A DNA stretch of 64,000 nt. It comes from Globodera rostochiensis (lineage: Eukaryota > Nematoda > Chromadorea > Rhabditida > Heteroderidae). The stretch lies in contig JAEVLN010000050.1 of the NCBI GenBank assembly GCA_018350325.1, positions 62,001 through 126,000 on the forward strand, in the 5' to 3' direction. Below are positions 19,480 to 29,381 of this stretch, one piece after another; positions within the stretch are counted from its first letter, which is position 1; each line of letters starts with the position of its first letter. The translations under genes and the position numbers were made by a program. Below the pieces are notes generated by a model. The model did not search any database and was not told the DNA's origin. It worked only from the letters and a program-made list of their open reading frames with translations.

Positions 19480-20250
19480 AAAAAAAAAATTCCTGTTCGG
19501 ACGCCTGAGCGTGAGTAGGGGTCATTTGCGTCTGGCCGGTCGAGTCCCAGTACAAAAAAACCGACTAAGTCCCACCAACAAAAAATGTTTCTAGAATTTT
19601 CATTAGCAAAATTTTTATCAGCTTATGATTGTAAACAAATAACAAATTAGCGAAACAAATTAAAAGGCAAAAATCAGTTATTTTACGAACGACACCGATT
19701 TTGTTAAAGAATGTTTCAGAAACAGAAATCAAACAACTTTGGATTAGGGATTCGTTAAGCTTAGGTCTAAGCCACCCTGGCTTGGGGTTCGTTAGGCTTA
19801 GGCCTAGCCACTCTGAACTTAAGTTGAATTTTGGCAGTATAAACTGAACGATGTCACTTTATAAACAAAAGAAAAAGAAAAAACCAAAAAAACTATTCAA
19901 AAGCGGGTAGAAGCTTAAAAGATGCAAAAATATAAATTGTATTCGAAAATCTAATTTTGGTTTATATTTAATCAAATTTTGCAGTCCAAAAATTTAAAAA
20001 AGTGGATGAGCCTTAGTCAGCTTTTTTGTACTGAGACGCACCTCAGGGCAGTCGAAGACTGTTCTTCTCTTCATCGTCCAAATACTTTTTTGGAATCTAA
20101 TAAATTTTGGAGGCCAATTATATTAATTACTTTCATTTCCCGTCTTAACATACCCCAAAGCATATTCACTCCCACATTACCATTGGAAGCGATTTGAGGA
20201 CAGTTTGGTCTTATTTATATGGCAATTGATCAGTTTAAATCCATATCCAG
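19480..20250. other. No supported gene
   Basis: It is AT-rich with paired TTAGGCTTAGG-type phrases at 19750-19810 and the duplicated segment 20045-20113. No exon or RNA gene was recognised. Confidence 0.35.
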
Positions 20251-20256
20251 CTGAGT

Positions 20257-20516
20257 ATGGTTATCGTAGCGGAAGAAGAAGCCGTCGCGGAGCAGCCCGA
20301 GACGGAGCAGGTCCAGCAGGAGAATGGAAGTGCCCATTCCGAAGAGGAGGAGGAGGGGGAAGAGGAGGCCCCGCAGGTGACACTGACAGTCACACGTTTT
20401 GTAAATGTAAGTGCCACACACATTTTTTATTGTAGGTCCGACGTCAGCAAGGCCAAATTCGAATGGTGACGAGCAGCGTCCAAATCCAACAGGGCTTCCG
20501 GTAGATTTTTTCTGGA
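20257..20516 (+). CDS. Candidate two-exon acidic protein fragment
   Basis: A Met-initiated frame from 20257 reads MVIVAEEEAVAEQPETEQ and an EEEEEGEEE run, then APQVTLTVTRFVN up to a strong GTAAGT donor at 20408. A TTGTAG acceptor at 20435 continues in phase as VRRQQGQIRMVTSSVQIQQG up to a GTAGAT donor just where the adjoining repeat array starts. After the array, TTTATCCAG at 20870 could resume with a helical stretch. The family is not recognised. The splice signals and the charged coding style support a real gene, but start and end are open. Confidence 0.4.
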
Positions 20517-20865
20517 TCCAAATCCAACGGGACTTCCGATAGATTTTTCTGGATCCAAATCCAACGGGACTTCCGATAGATTTTTTCTGGATCCAAATCC
20601 AACGGGACTTCCGATAGATTTTTTCTGGATCCAAATCCAACGGGACTTCCGGTAATTTGGTTTGGATTTTTCTGGATCCAAATCCAACGGGGCTTCCGAT
20701 AGATTTTTTCTGGATCCAAATCCAACGGGGCTTCCGGTAATTTGGTTTGGATTTTTTCTGGATCCAAATCCAACGGGGCTTCCGATAGATTTTTTATGGA
20801 TCCAAATCCAACGGGGCTTCCGATGGATTTTTCTGGATCCAAATCCAACGGGGCTGCTGGATTTT
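20495..20865. repeat. Tandem array with TGGATCCAAATCCAACGGG core
   Basis: About ten units of 38-59 bp share GGATCCAAATCCAACGGG(G/A)C and TTCCG. Longer units add GTAATTTGGTTTGGA. It probably lies in an intron of the candidate gene that begins at 20257, as the repeats begin at a donor-like GTAGAT. Confidence 0.75.
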
Positions 20866-21399
20866 TATCCAGAAATCAAGATTCAGGCCTTCGTCAAAGC
20901 GCTGCGCCTCAGTCACCAGGTGAACCCCACTGCACACTTTTGCTAGATGTACAGCTGGTGACCTGGGTTTTTGTTTACCTATTTCGACTTTGTTCGCTTA
21001 CGTTGCAAAAAATTCGGGTCGACTGTAAATTAAGAAGGACGATCAAATTTCAACACTTTTTTAACCTTTGAATGGGTGGAACGACGTTTGAGTTGAAGCA
21101 GAATGGAAAATACTTTTCTCCCTTCTTCATATTCGGTAAACCAAAGTAAATCGGACGGGTCGAGAATCTTGATCAAATCTCAACTACTTCTTTTTAGCAC
21201 AATTGGCCCATTCTCTAATAAACTTAATCTCGACGAGATTCTCGATCGAAATCGATCGCGGTCCTCAAATCCGGTCTTTGAATAAAACGATTGACAACAA
21301 AATCATCGAAAAATCCCGTTAGCTTCAGACAAAATCAAAAGGAATTTATTGATCAGAACGAAATTTAAATGTCCAAAAGTCAGGCTGCAGAACAGGCCC

Positions 21400-21700
21400 G
21401 TCTCCAAGCAGACATGGGCCAAAAATAGGTCGTACAACCAGCGCGCATCCAGCACATTGACCGGTTGGAAGTTCATCTGAAGACAGCGACCTAAAAATGC
21501 CAAAATATCGAGAAAAAAACATCGGCTTTTTCTTCAAAAAAATGTCCCCAACTTAACACCCATTCCGAAGCACATGAAGTGAACAAACGAAACAACAAAC
21601 AAATAAAAATTGAAAAAATTAACAAATTTTAGCATAAAAGTGATCAGAATCACCAAATATTTAAACGCCACAAATTTTTTAACAAAAATCCTTCACCCCC
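21400..21700 (-). repeat. Segmental duplication, copy A (pairs with 22600-22880)
   Basis: The sequence from the exon-like RCLQMNFQPVNVLDARWLY through the 3' flank (CGAAGCACATGAAGTGAACA, CACAAATTTTTTAACAAAAA)is almost identical to 22600-22880. Copy A breaks from copy B upstream of WLY. The shared protein-like stretch follows a TTTTTAG acceptor, so it is probably an exon. Confidence 0.7.
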
Positions 21701-22684
21701 TTTTCTAATCTTCCACATGCTGTCCATGTCGTCGTCCGCCTCCTTGATGTTGTCACTTTGAGCCGCCGCCTCCTTGATGTTGTCACTTTGAGCCGCCGCC
21801 TCCTTGATGTTGTCACTTTGAGCCGCCGCCTCCTTGATGTTGTCACTTTGAGCCGCCGCCTCCTTGATGTTGTCACTTTGAGCCGCCGCCCCCTTGATGT
21901 TGTCACTTTGAGCCGCCGCCTCCTTGATGTTGTCACTTTGAGCCGCCGCCTCCTTGATGTTGTCACTTTGAGCCGCCGCCTCCTTGATGTTGTCACTTTG
22001 AGCCGCCGCCTCCTTGATGTTGTCACTTTGAGCCGCCGCCTCCTTGATGTTGTCACTTTGAGCCGCCGCCTCCTTGATGTTGTCACTTTGAGCCGCCGCC
22101 TCCTTGATGTTGTCACTTTGAGCCGCCGCCTCCTTGATTTTGTCACTTTGAGCCGCCGCCTCCTTGATGTTGTCACTTTGAGCCGCCGCCTCCTTGATTT
22201 TGTCACTTTGAGCCGCCGCCTCCTTGATGTTGTCACTTTGAGCCGCCGCCTCCTTGATGTTGTCACTTTGAGCCGCCGCCTCCTTGATGTTGTCACTTTG
22301 AGCCGCCGCCTCCTTGATTTTGTCACTTTGAGCCGCCGCCTCCTTGATGTTGTCACTTTGAGCCGCCGCCTCCTTGATGTTGTCACTTTGAGCCGCCGCC
22401 TCCTTGATGTTGTCACTTTGAGCCGCCGCCTCCTTGATTTTGTCACTTTGAGCCGCCGCCTCCTTGATGTTGTCACTTTGAGCCGCCGCCTCCTTGATTT
22501 TGTCACTTTGAGCCGCCGCCTCCTTGATGTTGTCACTTTGAGCCGCCGCCTCCTTGATGTTGTCACTTCGAGCCGACTCGCCCTCAATGCCAACATCATG
22601 GGCCAAAAATTGGTACAACCAGTGCGCATCCAGCACATTGACCGGTTGGAAGTTCATCTGAAGACAGCGACCTAAAAATGCCAA
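21650..22684 (-). CDS. Repeat protein frame, ~28 x SDNIKEAAAQ
   Basis: An uninterrupted minus-strand frame begins with RCLQMNFQPVNVLDAHWLYQ after a TTTTTAG acceptor, continues FLAHDVGIEGESARSDN and then carries about 28 copies of the decapeptide SD(N/K)IKEAAAQ. It ends EADDDMDSMWKIRKGGEG plus a short tail and a stop. The repeat is predicted to be helical, charged and Ala-rich, a little like late-embryogenesis or coiled-coil tandem repeats, but no family is recognised. A donor just past KIRKGG cannot be excluded. Copies differ mostly by AAC/AAA at position 3, so expansion is recent. Confidence 0.45.
   Translation of the reverse strand: MAFLGRCLQMNFQPVNVLDAHWLYQFLAHDVGIEGESARSDNIKEAAAQSDNIKEAAAQSDKIKEAAAQSDNIKEAAAQSDKIKEAAAQSDNIKEAAAQSDNIKEAAAQSDNIKEAAAQSDKIKEAAAQSDNIKEAAAQSDNIKEAAAQSDNIKEAAAQSDKIKEAAAQSDNIKEAAAQSDKIKEAAAQSDNIKEAAAQSDNIKEAAAQSDNIKEAAAQSDNIKEAAAQSDNIKEAAAQSDNIKEAAAQSDNIKEAAAQSDNIKGAAAQSDNIKEAAAQSDNIKEAAAQSDNIKEAAAQSDNIKEAAAQSDNIKEADDDMDSMWKIRKGGEGFLLKNLWRLNIW
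21739..22570 (-). repeat. 30-bp minisatellite, about 28 copies
   Basis: The unit TTGATGTTGTCACTTTGAGC plus CGCCGCCTCC recurs head to tail with almost no indels; a few copies have TTGATTT. The 30-bp period keeps all frames open, so long frames also appear on the other strand. Confidence 0.95.
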
Positions 22685-22880
22685 AATATCGAGAAAAAAA
22701 CATCGGCTTTTTCTTCAAAAAAATGTCCCCAACTTAACACCCATTCCGAAGCACATGAAGTGAACAAACGAAACAACAAACAAATAAAAATTGAAAAAAT
22801 TAACAAATTTTAGCATAAAAGTGATCAGAATCACCAAATAATTAAACGCCACAAATTTTTTAACAAAAATCCTTCACCCC
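22600..22880 (-). repeat. Segmental duplication, copy B
   Basis: Partner of 21400-21700. It contains the first exon of the repeat protein frame and its upstream flank, and it ends in the same AAAATCCTTCACCCCC phrase, which in copy A encodes the end of the repeat protein. Confidence 0.7.
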
Positions 22881-22884
22881 CCTT

Positions 22885-23437
22885 TTCTAATCTTCTCGTC
22901 GTCGTCGAAGAATCCAAGCTGTTCGCCAAGGAGTTGTCCGTGCTACAACCACCACCAGCTGAAGCAGTTTTCGGGTAGAAAAAGCCTATTTTTTTAATGT
23001 TACTACGTTGAACATTTTGGCGCCACCGCCTTTTGCCCATCTGTCCGTTGGTGTTCATCAAGCCAAACATCGGATTTTCGCAAGTTTGTGTTGCCCGTGC
23101 ATCATCAGCAGTTCCAGTCTTCGCATTCCTTTCCACTTTTCTTAAATTTAACAAAATTAACAAAAAATTTTATTTGTATTCACTTTGCGAGAGCGGACGG
23201 CGGCAGTACTGCTTGCTGCTGTGGAGGGTTGATGCCAAAGCATGGGTTGGACAACGAAATGCCAATGCCAAGACGCGAAAATTCGGTGGACGGCGAAGGC
23301 ACCGCCTCTTTGGCATGAACGGCGGCATCTCCTCCTTTCATTATGCCAACGCCGCCGTTTACTGCAACACCACCACCACCACCACCAGAAGATCGGCGGG
23401 CACGAAAAACGCGAGCGGCACTAAATTTGAGTGGTAA
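22885..23437 (-). CDS. Candidate Ser/Gly-rich exons, perhaps the 3' part of the adjacent phosphatase
   Basis: Two exons join in phase. From about 23430 (TTTAG acceptor) the frame reads AARVFRARRSSGGGGG, AVNGGVGIMKGGDAAVHAKE and LGIGISLSNPCFGINPPQ to a GTGAAT donor. From about 23138 it continues KVERNAKTGTADDARATQTC and ENPMFGLMNTNGQMGKRRWR. Downstream, LLGEQLGFFDDDEKIRKGG resembles the end of the neighbouring repeat protein. The low-complexity style would suit the C-terminal tail of a vhp-1-type phosphatase, but no phase link to 23793 was found. Confidence 0.35.
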
Positions 23438-23494
23438 AATTGGCAATTTGAGAAGAATGCCATTTATTTTATTTTTCGAAAAAACTCGCTGTTG

Positions 23495-23650
23495 ATCCAA
23501 GGACGTAGCCAGGGGGGGGGCGGGGGGGGGGAATTCCCCCCCCCCCCGAAATGAAATTTGAGAAAAAAAAAACAAGAGGGGGGACCCTATTGTTTTACAC
23601 TTTTACAACTTTTTGATCAATTTTCTTAACAAATTGCAAAAAAATTTCGG
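23495..23650. repeat. Dispersed repeat, copy related to 62044-62200
   Basis: GTAGCCAGGGGGGG, poly-C, CGAAAT, then ACAAGAGGGGGGACCCTATT and TTTTCTTAACAAATTG all occur in the same order at 62050-62190. There the repeat continues into a GC hairpin motif; here it does not. Confidence 0.65.
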
Positions 23651-23792
23651 GGGTGGGATAGTTATAATGCTGAAATTTGTGCATTTGAACGGGATTTACG
23701 CTTTTGGCCATCAGAATTACTAAAGTTTTTTGTGAATAAAAAATGCCGAATTTTATACATATTTAAATAACTTTTTTAAAACAAAAAAAAAC

Positions 23793-24469
23793 CTTCACAA
23801 ACGCCTCATCGCTGAAAATTGTTTTGCGCGCATCACATAAGCAATTGCCAACGTTGGCGAGCGCGAAATTCCCGCCAAACAGTGGACAAGCACTTTGCCC
23901 CCCGGTTTTGCGGGGTTCCTCTGAAATTTACAAAAATTGCGAATTTTAGTTAAAACATTTAACGAAAATCGATGCCAAAAATTCAATAATTTACCAGAAA
24001 AAAAAGTCAAAAACATTGCCTTCTCTTTTTGAAAATTTTGTTTTTTAGAAAATAGTACGTCAGCAAAAAAAAAACAATAGTATAATATTGAAAGAAAATG
24101 GTTCAATCTTTTCCCAATTCCCCAAATTTCAATATGTAAAACGAAACCGATGAATTTGAAGGCGGCATCAAAATGGGGTAACAGTTTGGCACAGTACGAG
24201 TCTTTGATCGGAATGCGCAAAAAATGGTGCGCGTCGTCGGACAACGCGTTGGGCGGGGGGCACGTCTCGCTTAGATTGATCACCCGAGTAATGCCGTGCC
24301 GCTGAATTTTATGGCATTTTTAAAAATTTTTGTTACTTTAAATTTTACAAAATGTTTTAATGAAAAACTTTGAGGAGATTATAAAATTGATAATTTCTGA
24401 AATTATTGCAACTTTTTTAGACCTTGAATAATTCGCCGTTCAGAGCATCGTTCTGCGAGCCCAAAAACA
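23793..24469 (-). pseudogene. Dual-specificity MAPK phosphatase fragment (VHP-1/DUSP8-16 type), frameshifted
   Basis: Three exons align with the catalytic domain: 24469-24423 (LFLGSQNDALNGELFK), 24301-24143 (RHGITRVINLSETCPPP ... HFLRIPIKDSYCAKLLP) and 23920-23793 (GGKVLVHCLAGISRSPTLA, with the Cys-X5-Arg loop). Family members dephosphorylate JNK/p38 kinases; C. elegans VHP-1 is closest by eye. After AYVMRAKQFS the frame breaks by one base: the expected DEAFVK follows in another frame, while the original frame stops. The Rhodanese-like N-terminal domain and the conserved ISPNFNF exon were not found in the flanks, which are repeats. It is either a decayed copy or a gene damaged by a sequence error. 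Confidence 0.65.
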
Positions 24470-24597
24470 CTTAAAACCAAACAAATAAAAAAAAAAGAAA
24501 CAAACAAAAAAATTCCAAATTTAAAATGCATAGTACCGGCATTGAAAATTTGTGAGAAAAATAATAAATAAAAATTTAAAAAAATGTTCAAAAAAGT

Positions 24598-24817
24598 AAC
24601 TAAAACAATTTTTAGATGGGGTGCGTTTATGTCCAAATTACTCTCGGCGTCTGACTCTCTTTTTTAAGCACACTATTCTTCAAAAAATAAAATGTTCATG
24701 AAATTAACTAAAACAATTTTTAGATGGGGAGCGTTGATGCCCAAATTACTCTCGCCGTCTGACTCTCTCTTTTAAGCACACTATTTCTTCAAAAAATAAA
24801 ATGTTCATGAAATTAAC
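24598..24817. repeat. Tandem duplication, about 118-bp unit
   Basis: TAAAACAATTTTTAGATGGG, TCTGACTCTCT and ATGTTCATGAAATTAACTA occur twice in series. The TIR element at 24818 is inserted at the start of a third partial copy. Confidence 0.75.
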
Positions 24818-25050
24818 TAGGGTTGCACGGGACCGGGACCAGTACTGAAATGGTCAATTTTTCAAATTTTGGTACTGAAATTTTGGTCCCGGTTTTTCAA
24901 AATTTCTTTAAAATCCCACTATAAAAGTCCCGGTTTTTACAAAATGATTTTTTTTCTTGTTTTTGTCCAGTGGTCCCGGTTTTTTTTGACCGGGACCAAA
25001 TTTAGTCCCGGTCCCGGTTTTTCCAAAAGTCCCGGTCCCGTGCAACCCTA
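24818..25050. mobile_element. hAT-like TIR element, TSD AAATTAAC
   Basis: Ends TAGGGTTGCACGGGACCGGG and its exact complement form a perfect inverted repeat of at least 20 bp. AAATTAAC flanks both sides (24810-24817 and 25051-25058). The interior is only poly-T and GTCCCGGTTTTT phrases. Confidence 0.9.
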
Positions 25051-25129
25051 AAATTAACTAAAACAACACTATTTCTTCAAAAAATGTTCAATGATATTAA
25101 CAAGAAGAGTAAAACTTTCTAATAAATTC

Positions 25130-25990
25130 ATGTGAAATTTATCCTTTTCCGGCTTCTCCGATGTTTGGCCATTCGACGCTACCTTCACATATTTGTTCCA
25201 TCCATTTTCTTTGTTCAGTGCCCCCCCCCCCCCCCCCGGGGATATGACGATCCAACTTTTCCAATACGGCTGATGCTGCTGCCCAGAAAATGATTAAAGA
25301 AATGATTTATTGAGCCAACAAAAAACAAAAAGTGCATAATTTATTCCCTGGATCACGCGCATAATGGCAATAATAATAACATTTACAGAGCTTTGTTCAC
25401 TTTGTATTAATTTGTTTTTGCAATAAACTCAATTACAAAACAATAATTTGGTTTTTCGGATTGAAAAATATTCTCCGGGGTAAACAAGCAAAGAATCGAA
25501 TCTGACAAAAACAACAAAAAGTCGGTGCACTTTTCAGCCCCCGTTTATGCTTGGATCTCGGATAAACCTTCAAAATTAGACCCCTTTTTTGAGTATACTG
25601 GGATTTGATAAAATTGGCCCATTATGTACTTGGAAATCTTGGGAATCAACATGTTTTGTACTTGGGCATTGTCTTTGCCCGATCGAAGCCCTCTCTCGGC
25701 CTTTACCCTCTCATTCCATCCATTTTCGTCCTTTTCCGACACTGCTCCGATGTTTGGCCATTCGAATTGTGTAATCGGGGCAATCTGCCCGCGCTACTTT
25801 CACATATTTGTTCCATCTTTTGCCCTTTCCCCCATTTACATTTTCTTTGTTCAGTGTCCCCCCCCCCCTCCGGGGGGATAAAAGGATCCAACTTTTTGCC
25901 ATTATTACATCATTTTTCAATGTTTCGCCCGGGGGGATCAACAAATAAAACAATCCCCCCCCCCCCCCCCCCGGGGGCCTTTTCGGGCTC
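25130..25990. repeat. Dispersed repeat copy, related empty site of the 7134 element
   Basis: It matches 6740-7133 over several hundred bases. At the point where the other copy carries the TIR element (GTTCAGTGTCC followed by C/G runs), this copy runs on uninterrupted into GGATCCAACTTTT. Two partial copies are joined here (25145-25260 and 25590-25890). Poly-C/G tracts mark the joints. Confidence 0.75.
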
Positions 25991-26326
25991 CGTCCGTCCG
26001 TTCGTTCATTTTTGTTTTCGGCTCTCACTCTCTTTTATTGCATAAGTGACAAATAATGTCAGTATGAAACTTATGAAATTGTTCATTTTTATTCTTCTTC
26101 TGTTGGATTGTCTACAAATTTAAAATCACAATCAAAAATCTAGTGGATACGGAACCGGGATTAAGGACCCGAGCTGGATCCCGGGGCCCGGATCATTAGA
26201 AATTCCGAATCCCGATTTTGTGCCGGTATCATAAAAACCCGGCATACGTGGCCAGGATTCCTATAAATTCCGGCGATTCTAAAGATCATTTTTCTCGTTT
26301 TAGTAACTAAAATTTTAATAATAAAC

Positions 26327-28229
26327 ATGGCAATGTCGACCGAATCAACAAATGTGGACAACATAACAACTGATCAGGGTATGGAATACGATTTAATAAA
26401 AAATATTATTATTAATTAAACTCCTTTTTTAATTGTCAATGTTTACAGAACATTTGTCCCAAACCGTGGCCAATTTGGCGTTCGAAGAATTGCGTTTTTT
26501 GCATGCCCAAATTGCCCAATTGGAATGCCAACAAGCGATGAATTCGCCAACTTCAAGCGCCAGTTTCGATTTGCTGGCACAAGATGGAAATGGTAAATAA
26601 TATAAATTAAACATTTTTATTGCTTGAAATGTTTTTCAATTTCAATTTTAATCCCAATAAAAATCGAAATTCTCATGTTATAGAACAGCAACAGAATGCG
26701 CTGCATGAAAAGGTCCTCAAGCTGGAGATGTATCAGAAAGAACAGCAACTGTACATCGTCGACTTGCAGAAGAAGGTTGCCATGTTAAGCGACACGATAA
26801 ATGGAAAAGGTAATTAAATTCATTAGAAAACTTTTTGTTCAGAATTCGATTAATTCCAATGTCTTTTAAATATTTTGAAATTATTTTTCATTTTGTTAGC
26901 ACCAATTCCACAACAAAATCGTTGGGATTCCGCTGCATGTGACAAGTACTTGGCGATCAGCGGGTCTGATCAATCGATTGTCCAATATACAGAGAAAGCG
27001 GGGGGTAAAGATCGGTCCGTCTTTGCCATTGAACCGGTGCCAAAATGTCCGTTCGGCATTTTCTACTACGAAATCAAAATGTTCGGGGAGGAACCGTAAG
27101 TTATATGTAAATACAGTAATTGCTGTGCTGATTTGATTTGAATTATGGTTAGTCCCCCCCCCCCCCCGAGCCCCAAAATTGGGTTATCCCCGATCCCCGA
27201 CATGGCAAACTCCGGCCTCCCCGACCTTTTTAGCGTCGGGGTTAGGCCGGTTACGACCTCCGGTTTTTAGCTCGGGGTTTGGCCCAAAAGGCCGGGGTTT
27301 TGGTTCGGTTAACTGACCGTGAACTACCCTCATGAGCACACTAATCCCGACCTCCCCGACTTTCTCGGCCCCGAGGGGTCGGGAGGACCAACCCTAATTA
27401 GTGATTAAATTTAGTTGTTCTTTTGGATTGGCGACCAAACGAATGCATTTGAAGGACGCGATGGTTGGAGCGTACAAGGGCACTTACGCATACGAAAGTG
27501 ATGGCACTTTTTGGGGACATGATGTTGATGGCTGTTCCTTTTACAATCGACGGTCCGGCCCGCCGTACGTAAAGGGGAAGCCGTCGTTTGGTGTTGGCGA
27601 CGTGGTCGGCTGCGGCGTCAATTTGATAACGCGTCAAATCATTTACACAAAAAATGGACAGCGTTTGGGTGAGAGTCTCGAAAAGTCTCGGCATTTTTGG
27701 GGTCTCGAGTTTTTTGGGTTTGGTTTTGGGGTCTTGAGTCTCGAAAAGTCTCGGATTTTTTGAGGTCTCGCGTTTTGGGTTTTGGGTTTTTGGAGTCTGG
27801 TTTTGGGGTCTCGAGTTTTTGGGGGTCTCGAAAGTCTCGGCTTTTTTGGGGTCTCGAGTTTTTTGAGTTTGGTGGGATCTTGAGTCTCAAAAAGTCTCTG
27901 CATAGGTCTCGGTCTCGCGTTTTGGGTCTTTTGGAGTCTTCTCGAAAGGTCTCGGAATTTTGGGATCTCGGTCCCGCGTTGGAAAACGAGACATTTTCAA
28001 ACCCCTAAGATGACGTTTTTGGTGAGAATTCCTTTTAATTCTGAGTTTTTGAAAATAATTTGTAAATTCTTTTTTGCTTAACAAATTTATTTGCGTTATT
28101 TTTGCAGACACTGCCGATATGTTTCTCGGTTTTAACGACGAAGAATTGTTCACATGCGTTACGTTGACCGATGTTGGCACCAAAATTGAAGCAAACTTTG
28201 GGCCGTACTTTGAATACAAATTCTGTTGA
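26327..28229 (+). CDS. SPRY-domain protein with N-terminal coiled coil (SPRYSEC/RanBPM-related)
   Basis: Six exons splice in phase to 297 residues: 26327-26378, 26449-26592, 26684-26809, 26900-27095, 27415-27668 and 28108-28229. Residues 20-110 are heptad-rich ([40 protein letters not shown]). The SPRY domain follows: [69 protein letters not shown] and the ending [14 protein letters not shown]. This is the SPRY type expanded in potato and soybean cyst nematodes, where secreted SPRYSECs act as effectors in plant cells. Here the N-terminus ([12 protein letters not shown]) has no signal peptide, so secretion is not supported. Two introns are filled with repeats. The domain call is firm; the role is unknown. 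Confidence 0.9.
27139..27400. repeat. GC-rich repeat in SPRY intron 4
   Basis: CCCCGA/TCGGGG phrases recur throughout. The ends TTAGTCC... and ...GGACCAACCCTA are roughly inverted, but no target duplication is clear. It may be a decayed relative of the TAGGG elements. Confidence 0.4.
27669..28005. repeat. Degenerate GTCTCG(A/G) tandem repeat in SPRY intron 5
   Basis: GGTCTCGAGTTTTTTGGGTT and TCTCGAAAAGTCTCGG alternate about ten times in irregular periods. The array starts eight bases after the donor and fills most of the intron. Confidence 0.7.
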
Positions 28230-28539
28230 GGAGGAAGCGCCCGGGGGGACAGTGCAAAAACGATTTTAAATTTTCCTTTTTTTTTAAAGGATACGATCGA
28301 TGACTTTTCTTTTGAAGGATACGGTCGATGCATTTTTTACAGTATGCAATTCGTTTTGTTTTCAATTATATTTAGTTGTCATTTTGCAAATCGGCTCGAT
28401 AACGAAAGCACTTTTTGTCTGCCTAAATGTGCATTGCCAATTATCTTATTTATAATTTTAATTCTTTTTTTTGGTGGCAAGATTAGAAATATATTTCGAA
28501 AATCTCGACTATAGCAATCTCGGCTTCGGGGCGCACGCA

Positions 28540-28770
28540 TGTCATCGAGAAAAGGCAGAACACCGGCAAACCGGATTGGTGGTTGTTCAACAAAAATCTT
28601 TAAAACTGACGAGATTAAAAACTCGGCACGGACCCCCCAAAAGCAGGAAAATGCCCGGTTTTCAGGACAAAAATGGCACTCCTGCTGGCCGGGGGGGGGG
28701 GGGTGCCTGCCAGGATGTGCTCGGATTCCGGGCTCCGGACATTTTTTTTGTTGGCATTCGGTTACATCCC
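28540..28770. repeat. Dispersed repeat, pairs with 29890-30045
   Basis: CCAAAAGC(A/C)GGAAAATGCCCGG, a long G run, TGCC(T/A)GCCAGGAT and CCGGACATTTTTTTTG follow in the same order in both places. Both lie in non-coding DNA. Confidence 0.65.
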
Positions 28771-29381
28771 TGTGCCTACCCAACAAAGTTGAAGCATGAA
28801 ACAGATTTTCCATGATTTTTGCCATTGTATAAGTATATTTTATGCGCGAGGAGGAGGTGGAGGGTGTTTTGCACGAAGAAAACGTATTCAAATATTTATG
28901 TATATGTATATATGGCATGAACATTTGCATGACTTGGGTGGGTGGGGGGGGGGATGATCGGAGTGTTTTGATCGGAATCGTATAAATATATAAGGCTGAT
29001 CGCGCGCATCCCTCTCGAATCACTCTGTCCGTTTCCGCTTAGATCACTTCACTTTCGTTAAACATAGCTGACGTCATTGTCATTGCTTCCCAAAAAGGCG
29101 GACGTGAAGCACGAAGGGCGCTTCTTCTCTGCATTGGCCAAGAAATTTTGCTGATCCTTAAGCATTTACAATTAACAAAAATTTTAAAATTTAAACCAAA
29201 TCCGATGCAAGATGTCTGATCTGATCCGATCCCGCTTGATCTGATCCCCGGGTGTTGGATCAGACAGTTAATGATCATTTTCTGATCAGTATGGATGCCT
29301 TGGTACACAGAATTGACCCCCCTCCCTCTTCCATACTCAACATCCGCACATGTGGACTGATCGGAGAGCTCGGAGTCAGTA

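Noticed and set aside
21758..22675. Long plus-strand frame of LSRRLLDVVT repeats
   Set aside because: It is a shadow of the 30-bp period; the minus frame has the exon-like flanks and the acceptor.
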